DNA of 64,000 nt, from NCBI GenBank assembly GCA_035622175.1, contig DASPVV010000249.1, positions 1 to 64,000 on the forward strand, in the 5' to 3' direction. This DNA comes from JAFAGX01 sp035622175. Its GTDB lineage: Bacteria > Acidobacteriota > Terriglobia > Terriglobales > Acidobacteriaceae. The translations under genes and the position numbers were made by a program. Positions 55,376-62,662 of this stretch are shown piece after piece. Within the stretch, counting starts at the first letter, position 1. The number at the start of each line of letters is the position of its first letter. The notes under the pieces were generated by a model. That model had not been told where the DNA came from. It did no database searches and saw nothing but the letters and a program-made list of their open reading frames with translations.

Positions 55376-55768
55376 ATGGCAGAAGTGCTTAAGTCCGCTA
55401 GCAGACCATCGGGGACGATCGACACGGACAAGTGGGAGGTCCAGTTTCGCAAGGGCTGTCTTGAGCTGGCCATCCTGGCTACGCTCTGGAATGGCAAGCT
55501 CTACGGGCTGGAGATTCTCCGGCACCTTGAGGTGAGTTCAAACCTGATAGTTTCAGAGGGGACTGTATATCCTCTTCTGAGCCGTTTGAAGGCGGAAGGA
55601 GTGCTGGATTCAGAGTGGGTTGAATCCGAAGCTGGGCATCCTAGGAAGTACTACAGGCTGACGTCAGCCGGCCGACAGCGTGCCCATGCGATGGCCAGGA
55701 TGTGGTCAGAGTTTTCTTCCAATCTTTCTAGCCTGATCAGCCCCCTGCTGCAGGAGAGTCTTAAATGA
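55376..55768 (+). CDS. PadR family regulator
   Basis: A 130-residue PadR protein. The winged helix covers ~20-100: FRKGCLELAILATLWNGKLYGLEIL, SEGTVYPLLSRLKAEGVL and HPRKYYRLTSAGR. It differs from the 1194 PadR in being the kind paired with HAAS-domain membrane proteins. No Shine-Dalgarno is present before the ATG at 55376 and a palindromic site abuts it. Its TGA overlaps the next ATG (ATGA), so the two proteins are made together. It probably represses its own promoter. Confidence 0.9.
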   Translation: MAEVLKSASRPSGTIDTDKWEVQFRKGCLELAILATLWNGKLYGLEILRHLEVSSNLIVSEGTVYPLLSRLKAEGVLDSEWVESEAGHPRKYYRLTSAGRQRAHAMARMWSEFSSNLSSLISPLLQESLK

Positions 55769-56424
55769 AACCCGAGAATGTTGCCGAGGAAACCATCCAT
55801 GCCTATCTGCTCCGTGTGCAGGAAAAGCTGCGGGATCTTCCCCGCGCGCAAGTTGCTGAGATTCTCACGGAGCTGAGAAGTCACATTCTGGATAGGGCAA
55901 GCCTAGCGAATGCAGGAATCACCGCCGCCACCGTGCACCAAGCCCTGGATAGACTGGGGCCTGCGGAGGATCTGGCAGAGATGTACCTCACAGAAAATCT
56001 CCTGGAAACGGCGGGAACGACCCGCTCGCCATGGCTGGTGATGCGAACCCTCTTCCGCTTGGCACTCAACAGCGCGTGGGCGCTGGGAATCTTCTTCGTG
56101 AGTTTGATTGGGTACTTGGTTGCCATCGGCTTTCTTGTCTGTGCTGTGGCAAAGCCGCTCTATCCGACCCATGTTGGGCTCTGGTGGAACACGCAGAGTC
56201 ACACGCCGGTAGGTCTGGGCTTCATTTGGCCAGAGCCGTTGGAGCGAGAGGTTTTGGGCTGGTGGATAATCCCGGTTGGATTAAGCCTTTGTGGTCTCAT
56301 GTTTTTCCTGACCACTCGATTCGCGCGCTGGAATATGCGGCGCATGCGAAGATCTCGCGGAGCTTACTCTGCCAAGCACGGAGCAGGTGCGACTTGGTGG
56401 TCGAGCGCTCGATCACTGCGCTGA
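55765..56424 (+). CDS. HAAS-domain membrane protein (DUF1700-like)
   Basis: A 219-residue protein. Residues ~8-80 are a HAAS helical domain (HAYLLRVQEKLRDLPRAQVAEIL, HQALDRLGPAEDLAEMYL). Three hydrophobic segments follow (NSAWALGIFFVSLIGYLVAIGFLV; a weaker central one; GWWIIPVGLSLCGLMFFLTT) and a basic tail. HAAS proteins regularly sit next to PadR genes and may pass signals between membrane state and PadR; the mechanism is not established. The overlap with padR supports coupling. Confidence 0.82.
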   Translation: MKPENVAEETIHAYLLRVQEKLRDLPRAQVAEILTELRSHILDRASLANAGITAATVHQALDRLGPAEDLAEMYLTENLLETAGTTRSPWLVMRTLFRLALNSAWALGIFFVSLIGYLVAIGFLVCAVAKPLYPTHVGLWWNTQSHTPVGLGFIWPEPLEREVLGWWIIPVGLSLCGLMFFLTTRFARWNMRRMRRSRGAYSAKHGAGATWWSSARSLR

Positions 56425-56473
56425 ATGGGCGGCTATTTTTCGCTCCTGGCCTGATGGTTGGCTGCGCAGGGAA

Positions 56474-58258
56474 TTACGACCGGGTTGGCAGTTCCCAGCC
56501 TTCGTCTTTCATCTTCTTGTTGGTCCAGCGTTGCAACTGCTCGAAGAGCGCGGGATCGATCACGGCAAATCGAAGCCCGACACGACCCTCGCTGCCCAGC
56601 CAAACAATGCGGGCCTTCGCCTGAAACATAATGTCACTCTCGGGGAGCGGGAAACTCACGTCGAGCAGTCCGGAGAAGCGCATCGGCTCTTTCAGCCCGT
56701 CCAGCCCGATGCCGCCAATGCTCAAGTTCACACCCTGCACCGGGACTTCTTCACCATGCTGGTTCTTCAACACAACCGGGAGTTGAACCCGGGCACGGAA
56801 AAACTTCTGTTGTTCGAGGCTGATGAATCCTAAAGAATGCCCGCGCTCGCCTGGATTCACAGTGATGTTGTATTCCTTCAATTTTCGGCTGAGCGTGCGA
56901 CGGGAGATGCCAAGTTGTTCGGCGGCCTGATTGCGTAGGCCGCCGCTGCGCTCCAGGGCGTGAATGATCATCTGCTCTTCCATGCTATCGAGATTGCCGA
57001 CTGGGAGCGAAGCAGACTGACGCTGCGCCATCGGGTTGCCGATCAGCGCATCGCGGATCTGGGATTTCTGGATCTCAGGATGGCTGGATTCGACGGCCAC
57101 GCGGGCAATGAGGTTGCGCAGTTCGCGCACATTGCCGGGCCAGGGGTGCGCGAGTAAGGCGGAAATACTATCGGGCGCGAACCAACTGCCCGGCTTTTTG
57201 AGTGTCAGGAAGTGCTCGGCCAGAGCGGCGATGTCCTCCGGTCGCTCGCGTAGCGGAGGTACGCGAAGTTGAAACTGGCCGAGGCGGTGGAAGAGATCCT
57301 TGCGAAAACGGCCGGCGCTAACGGCGGCGTCCAGATCCTGATTCGTGGCGGCGACGACCCGGACGTCGACTGTGATTTTCCGGTGGCCGCCTAAACGGTA
57401 GAAAGGGTATCCATCCAAAACGCGCAGCAGCTTGACTTGCGTCTGAATTTGCAATTCGCCGATTTCGTCGAGGAAGAGCGAGCCCTTGTCGGCGAGTTCA
57501 AAGAGCCCCGGTTTAGAAGAATCAGCGCCGGTAAAGGCGCCCTTTTCGTAGCCGAAGAGCTCACTCTCAACCAGGTTCTCGGGAAGCGCAGCACAATTGA
57601 TATCGACCCAGGGCCGGCCACGCCGGAGCGAGGATTGATGGATGGTGCGGGCAATGAGTTCTTTCCCGGTTCCGGTTTCTCCCAGGATCAGCACACTCTC
57701 CGTGTGGCCAGCCACACGATCCACCATGCCCATGAAATGGTGCATGGCCGGACTTGCCACGATGAGGCTTACGCCGTCAAGCTGGCGTGAGACCGTGTGT
57801 ACTACGCCGTCCCCTTGTCCTGCGATTTGCGCTGGCATGGATCGGCAAGATTTGTCCTCCGTCCCGCCGATGAATACAACCATTCCCGAAGGCGCCGCGT
57901 CACCATCCCGGAGCAAGGTAGCGAATAACTCGACGGTAAACCCCTGGTCGGACGTGCCCCGACACCGCCACAAGTTCCGATACTGGCCGTCCCTGACCAC
58001 GGTGTCGAGCATGGCCTTCTGCAGCTGACTCTGTTCTCGGTCGTTCTCCCCTGAAATCGCTGCCGCCAAGGTTCGGTGCTTCGCGGGAGTACGTCCAAAC
58101 ACCCTCACGGCGACGCCATTGCAGCCCGTGATGTTGCCCTCGAGATCGGCGTAGAAGATGGCGAAGCTTCCCATAGCGCCCCCGGCCACCGGCAAGCTGT
58201 CGGCGCCTGAGTCTTCTCTGGCTACGGGCGGCTGCGGATTGGTTTTCTCTAGAGTCAT
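56474..58258 (-). CDS. Sigma54 activator with PAS-like sensor and C-terminal PilZ domain
   Basis: A 594-residue regulator. A PAS-like sensor fills ~20-140 (FAIFYADLEGNITGCNGVAV). The AAA+ domain (~165-400) has Walker A GETGTGKELIAR and GAFTGA (YEKGAFTGADSS). The Fis-type HTH is at ~440-475 (RNQAAEQLGISRRTLSRKLKEY). After it, residues ~485-585 form a PilZ domain: FFRARVQLPVVLKN, VNLSIGGIGLDG (NxSxxG motif) and FQAKARIVWLGSEGRVGLRF. PilZ domains bind cyclic di-GMP; here the first Arg of RxxxR is replaced by Gln, so binding is uncertain. The gene is divergent from an HD-GYP/GGDEF gene. Confidence 0.92.
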   Translation of the reverse strand: MTLEKTNPQPPVAREDSGADSLPVAGGAMGSFAIFYADLEGNITGCNGVAVRVFGRTPAKHRTLAAAISGENDREQSQLQKAMLDTVVRDGQYRNLWRCRGTSDQGFTVELFATLLRDGDAAPSGMVVFIGGTEDKSCRSMPAQIAGQGDGVVHTVSRQLDGVSLIVASPAMHHFMGMVDRVAGHTESVLILGETGTGKELIARTIHQSSLRRGRPWVDINCAALPENLVESELFGYEKGAFTGADSSKPGLFELADKGSLFLDEIGELQIQTQVKLLRVLDGYPFYRLGGHRKITVDVRVVAATNQDLDAAVSAGRFRKDLFHRLGQFQLRVPPLRERPEDIAALAEHFLTLKKPGSWFAPDSISALLAHPWPGNVRELRNLIARVAVESSHPEIQKSQIRDALIGNPMAQRQSASLPVGNLDSMEEQMIIHALERSGGLRNQAAEQLGISRRTLSRKLKEYNITVNPGERGHSLGFISLEQQKFFRARVQLPVVLKNQHGEEVPVQGVNLSIGGIGLDGLKEPMRFSGLLDVSFPLPESDIMFQAKARIVWLGSEGRVGLRFAVIDPALFEQLQRWTNKKMKDEGWELPTRS

Positions 58259-58478
58259 CGGGTGCGTTTGGAGTTGATCTTGACACAGGGAACAAGCGTT
58301 TGTGGAGCTCTTCCCGGATAACGAAGGTAACCGGTTACTTCAGACAGTGAACTGCGACGACGATCGGTGGTCATCCGGATTACCGAACGACGGACTTGAG
58401 GTTACGTTGGTAAGCTACTCTCGACCTTCCAACCACAATACGATTCTAGTGTTTAAGCCTCAACCGAAGGTGTGCGCC

Positions 58479-58493
58479 GCAAGCAGCCGGCCA
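58479..58493 (-). promoter_or_regulatory. Possible -24/-12 promoter before the sigma54-PilZ activator
   Basis: The minus strand reads TGGCCGGCTGCTTGC with TGGC and TTGC at exact sigma54 spacing, in the 283-base divergent region, ~220 bases before the activator's start. The middle bases differ from consensus and such matches can occur by chance in GC-rich DNA. The remainder of 58259-58541 shows no gene. Confidence 0.35.
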
Positions 58494-58541
58494 TGCTGGG
58501 GTGTGGTTTGTCCCGTTCGCGGCAACAGAATCAACGGCGCA

Positions 58542-60983
58542 ATGTCGACTCGAACGAAACTCTTTGTAGGCATCGCGGTCTCGCTCGGAATGGTGGTGAT
58601 CGGCTCTGCCTTCCGCCACCTGCATTCTGCTGATCTGACGCGCCTGGTGTGCTATCTGATCGTGGCCATTCTGGCTTCCGGTCTCAAGGTGCAATTGCCC
58701 GGCATCGACGGTACGATGTCTGTCAATTTCCTTTTCATTCTCCTGGGTGTCGTCGAGTTAAGCCTGCCGGAGACACTGCTGATCGGGTGTGCCGCCACTC
58801 TGGTGCAGAGTGTCTGGCAGGTCCGCAATCGCCTCGATCCGGTCAAGGTTCTCTTCAATGTGTTCGGAATGATGGCCAACGCCAGCGCGGTCTGCTATTT
58901 CACCTACCACTGGCTGGATGCGAGGATTGGCTCGAACCGACCGATTCTGCTGATGGCTGCGGCCCTGGTCTTTTTTCTGGCGAACACGCTGCCGATCGCC
59001 GTGGTCATCGCTCTGACGGAACACAAGCCGATCCGCAAGGTCTGGTCCGAGTGCTACTTTTGGTCGTTCCCCTATTATCTGGTCGGCGCCGCCGCCGTGG
59101 GGATGGTAACCATCATCAACCAACGGGCGGGTTGGCAGACATCGCTGATGGTCATGCCCCTGATTTACTGGGTGTACCGCTCCTATCGTCTCTACCTGGA
59201 GCGACTGCAAGCCGAGAAAGAGCGCGTCGAAGTGGAAAAGAGGCACGTGGAGCAGATCGCCTCGCTGAATATGCGGACCATTGAGGCGCTGGCTCTGGCC
59301 ATCGAGGCCAAAGACCACACCACGCACACTCACCTGCAACGGGTGCGGACTTACGCCGTCGAGATTGCCAAAGAGCTCGGCTTGTCTGCAGACGAAATCG
59401 AGGCCCTACGAGCGGCGGCTGTGTTGCACGATATTGGCAAACTCGCGGTGCCGGAGCACATCATCAACAAACCGGGCAAACTGACTCCAGAAGAGTTTGA
59501 GAAGATGAAGGTGCATCCGCTGGTGGGCGCGGAGATCCTGGATCGCGTGGCCTTCCCTTATCCGGTCGCTCCCATCGTGCGTTCCCATCACGAACGATGG
59601 GATGGGTCGGGCTACCCGGCAGGCCTTGCCGGCGAGGAAATTCCCATCGGTGCACGGATTCTCGCCGTCGTCGATTGCCTAGACGCACTGGCCTCCGACC
59701 GGCAATATCGGCCCGCCATACCGCTCGATCGGGCCATGGCGAGGGTAAAGGAAAAAGCGGGCATTTGGTTTGATCCCAACGTCGTGGAGGTTCTCGATCG
59801 CCGCTTTGCTGAACTCGACCACCTCGCCCAGACGATTGAGGGCGGCTTCGTTCCCTCCCCCTTCTCGAAGAATCTGCGCGTCGAGCGTGGCCTTGCTCCG
59901 GCGACCGGGTTCGAGAAGTGGGCTGAGACCACCCCGAACGAAAGCGACTTCATGACCTCGATTGCATCCGCCCGGCAAGAGGCGCAAGCCATGTTCGAGT
60001 TGAGCCAGGATTTGGGCAACTCGTTAAGCCTGAGCGAGACGCTTTCGGTGCTCTCGGTGCGGCTGCGAAAGCTGGTTCCCTACGACTCCATCGCCCTATT
60101 CGTGAACCGCAATGGCTGGTTGATACCGGACTTGGTGAGTGGCGAAAACTGTCGCGCTCTGTTCTCCCTGAAAATCCGCGTCGGCGAGGGCCTGTGCGGC
60201 TGGGTGGCCGAGAATTGCAAACCCATCATCAATGGGAATCCACAGGTAGAAACCGGGTATGTCGCCGATCCAAAGACCGGGCCGCTGTCCTCCGCGTTGG
60301 CGGTTCCCCTGCAGGGGTTGAATGGAGTGGTGGGGGTGCTGGCGATGTATCAGTCGGCTGCGGATGCCTTTACCCCAGATCACTTGAGAATCTTGCTGGC
60401 GGTGGCCTCAAAGGTGGCTCTGGCCGTGGAGAATGCGTTGAAGTATCAACAGGCGGAAAGCTCGGCAACCACCGACTTCCTCACCGGTCTGCCCAACGCG
60501 CGCTCCCTCTTTGTGCAGCTGGCCCAGGAAGTAGCCCGGTGCAAGCGTATGAACACCTCTCTGGCAGTGATGGTGTGTGACATCGACGGGCTGAAGAAAA
60601 TCAATGACACCTTCGGACACCTGGAAGGAGACAGGCTGCTGCGCGAGTTCAGCACAAGGCTGAAGGAAGCCTGCCGGGGCTACGACTACGTTGCCCGCAT
60701 GGGTGGTGACGAGTTTGTAATCCTGGCCCCAGGACTCACGGCCGCGGCCGCCGAGGAAAAGGCAAAGCGCTTGAACCAGTGGGCCAAGGAAGCGGCACAA
60801 CAGACTTGCGGATCGAACTTCGTCGGTTTGAGTGTTGGAACCGCCTTTTATCCGGAAGACAGCGATGATATTGAGGCATTGCTAGCCGAGGCGGACCGGC
60901 GTATGTACTCCGTGAAACAGGCCCATCATGCGCAGGACCATGCCCGCCAGAGTGTGCTGTCGCACGGAACCTCCGGAACCTAG
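58542..60983 (+). CDS. Membrane HD-GYP/GAF/GGDEF cyclic-di-GMP enzyme
   Basis: An 813-residue protein. Six to seven transmembrane segments (~5-215) lead to a coiled linker and an HD-GYP phosphodiesterase (~240-430) with HDIGK (metal ligands) and HHERWDGSGYP. A GAF domain (~490-620) precedes a GGDEF domain (~630-790) with TDFLTGLPN, an intact product-inhibition I-site RGYD five residues before the GGDEF (MGGDEFVIL). It can in principle both make and degrade cyclic di-GMP. The ATG at 58542 starts the membrane part; the frame is open upstream from a GTG at 58302, but that part is not protein-like. The stop directly abuts the first Opp permease ATG. Confidence 0.93.
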   Translation: MSTRTKLFVGIAVSLGMVVIGSAFRHLHSADLTRLVCYLIVAILASGLKVQLPGIDGTMSVNFLFILLGVVELSLPETLLIGCAATLVQSVWQVRNRLDPVKVLFNVFGMMANASAVCYFTYHWLDARIGSNRPILLMAAALVFFLANTLPIAVVIALTEHKPIRKVWSECYFWSFPYYLVGAAAVGMVTIINQRAGWQTSLMVMPLIYWVYRSYRLYLERLQAEKERVEVEKRHVEQIASLNMRTIEALALAIEAKDHTTHTHLQRVRTYAVEIAKELGLSADEIEALRAAAVLHDIGKLAVPEHIINKPGKLTPEEFEKMKVHPLVGAEILDRVAFPYPVAPIVRSHHERWDGSGYPAGLAGEEIPIGARILAVVDCLDALASDRQYRPAIPLDRAMARVKEKAGIWFDPNVVEVLDRRFAELDHLAQTIEGGFVPSPFSKNLRVERGLAPATGFEKWAETTPNESDFMTSIASARQEAQAMFELSQDLGNSLSLSETLSVLSVRLRKLVPYDSIALFVNRNGWLIPDLVSGENCRALFSLKIRVGEGLCGWVAENCKPIINGNPQVETGYVADPKTGPLSSALAVPLQGLNGVVGVLAMYQSAADAFTPDHLRILLAVASKVALAVENALKYQQAESSATTDFLTGLPNARSLFVQLAQEVARCKRMNTSLAVMVCDIDGLKKINDTFGHLEGDRLLREFSTRLKEACRGYDYVARMGGDEFVILAPGLTAAAAEEKAKRLNQWAKEAAQQTCGSNFVGLSVGTAFYPEDSDDIEALLAEADRRMYSVKQAHHAQDHARQSVLSHGTSGT

Positions 60984-61856
60984 ATGCGAAGTCTTCGATG
61001 GAAAATTGCCGGCCATGTGCTGGCTCTGCTGGGGACCGTCTTGTTGGGCGGTCTGCTTTCGGCGACATTGGTCCGGCTCGCGCCAGGGTTCGAGGCGGAT
61101 GAGCGAGAGCTGGATCCCCATCTGAACCAGGACAGCGTGCAGGCGTTACGGGAGGCCAGACATCGGGAGCACAACATTGTCCGCTTCTATTTCTCCTATT
61201 TGCAGCATGCCGCGCAAGGCGACCTGGGAGTTTCGCTTGCCTTGGGCCAACCCGTGCTCACGCTGCTCGCGGATCGTACGCCGCTCACTCTGAGATTGGT
61301 CACGCGAGGGTTGGCGCTCGCCTGGCTGCTGTCCTTACTTTTGGCGTTCAGCGCGGCGTGGCTCCGGTTTTCGGTTTACGACGTGCTGGCCACTACCGTG
61401 AGCGGCACCTTGCTTTGTATTCCAGCCGCGGTTCTGGCTCTGTTCTCGGTGCTGTGGAATGTTTCTGGTTCGCTGGCGATTGCGCTGATCATATTCCCCG
61501 TCACCTTCCGTCATGCCCGTAATCTCCTGGGGACAGCCTATTCCCAATCCCACATCCTCGCGGCCAGAGCCCGAGGTGTGGGGGACATCCGCATTCTTTT
61601 CTGGCATGTCGTGCCGGTGGTGACGCCGCAGCTGTTGCTGGTGGCGGGAGTTTCTGTGAGCCTGGCCATAGGGGCAGCCATTCCGGTGGAAGCCTTGTGT
61701 GGGTTGGCAGGCATCGGGCAACTGGCTTGGCAGGCGGCTCTCGGGCGCGACTTGCCCCTGCTGGTGAACCTCACGATTGGGGTGACGCTGGTAACCTTGC
61801 TGGCCAATTCCGGAGCGGATGTAATCGCTCATATAGTCCGGGGGCAGCGGGTATGA
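60984..61856 (+). CDS. Opp/Dpp-type ABC transporter permease B
   Basis: A 290-residue inner-membrane permease of the OppB/DppB family with six hydrophobic segments and the EAA-type loop ARARGVGDIRILFWHVVPVV near 205, which contacts an ATPase. GLAGIGQLAWQAALGRD follows, as usual. It starts at the base after the HD-GYP/GGDEF stop and its own stop overlaps the next ATG. Substrate is likely peptides or another small solute taken up through the binding protein encoded downstream. The ATPase genes would lie beyond the window. Confidence 0.92.
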   Translation: MRSLRWKIAGHVLALLGTVLLGGLLSATLVRLAPGFEADERELDPHLNQDSVQALREARHREHNIVRFYFSYLQHAAQGDLGVSLALGQPVLTLLADRTPLTLRLVTRGLALAWLLSLLLAFSAAWLRFSVYDVLATTVSGTLLCIPAAVLALFSVLWNVSGSLAIALIIFPVTFRHARNLLGTAYSQSHILAARARGVGDIRILFWHVVPVVTPQLLLVAGVSVSLAIGAAIPVEALCGLAGIGQLAWQAALGRDLPLLVNLTIGVTLVTLLANSGADVIAHIVRGQRV

Positions 61857-62662
61857 GCCTCGGGCAAAAAGCGGCTTGTGCGACGTTGGCGCTGGTTCTG
61901 GCCACAGCAGCGGCGGCAAACTGGCTGGCTCCCACGGGATACGCATGGCAGTATCGCGAAGCCGCCAATGCGCCTCCTTCGCGTGCGCACTGGCTGGGAA
62001 CCGATGAAATCGGACGGGACCGGTTTGCGCGCCTGCTCTACGGAACCCGGATCTCGCTGCTCCTGGCTCCGGCGGCGGCGCTGCTTTCAACCTTGATGGC
62101 AGCATTGATCGGCGGACTCCCGGGATATCTGGGCGGAGCCTGGGCGCAAATGGCCATGGCGGCGACCGATTTATTTTTGTCCTTGCCTTGGTTGTTCCTG
62201 TTGATCACGGCGCGGGCTCTGATGCCGCTGAATGTGTCTCCTCTGGTCTCGGTGCTGGTGACGTTTCTCTTGTTGGGGCTGCTGGGGTGGGCGGCTGCAG
62301 CCCGCGTGCTGTGCACGACCGCGGGCACGTTGCGCACATCGGACTTTGTCCGTCAGGCCCGGGCTGCCGGCATTCCGCCCCAGCGGTTGTTCTGGGTGCA
62401 CGTGGTGCCGAATCTGAAGCCGGTGCTCTACGCGCAGTTTTGGATTTCGATTCCGGTGTTCATCGTAAGTGAGGCGAACTTGGGAATTCTCGGGCTTGGC
62501 GTAGCCGAACCCCTGCCCTCATGGGGAAGTCTGCTGAAAGAGTTGGAAGGCTTGGTCTCGGTGGGCGAAGAACCGTGGAAGTTTGTCCCCTTGGTCTTGC
62601 TGGTGATGGTCGTGACATCGTTTCAGCTCTTGCTTTCCGCACAGGAGGAGAGGACAACATGA
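61853..62662 (+). CDS. Opp/Dpp-type ABC transporter permease C
   Basis: A 269-residue OppC/DppC-family permease: an N-terminal TM helix, the family motif HWLGTDEIGRDRFARLLYGTR at ~43, then a BPD_transp_1 domain with an EAA-like loop RQARAAGIPPQRLFWVHVVP. It starts at an ATG overlapping the oppB-type stop (ATGA) and ends overlapping the binding-protein ATG (ATGA), so all three are translationally coupled. It pairs with the upstream permease in the inner membrane. Confidence 0.92.
   Translation: MSLGQKAACATLALVLATAAAANWLAPTGYAWQYREAANAPPSRAHWLGTDEIGRDRFARLLYGTRISLLLAPAAALLSTLMAALIGGLPGYLGGAWAQMAMAATDLFLSLPWLFLLITARALMPLNVSPLVSVLVTFLLLGLLGWAAAARVLCTTAGTLRTSDFVRQARAAGIPPQRLFWVHVVPNLKPVLYAQFWISIPVFIVSEANLGILGLGVAEPLPSWGSLLKELEGLVSVGEEPWKFVPLVLLVMVVTSFQLLLSAQEERTT

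Noticed and set aside
58302..58541. An 80-residue N-terminal extension of the HD-GYP protein
   Set aside because: The sequence before the ATG at 58542 shows no domain or membrane character, and the membrane part begins immediately after that ATG.
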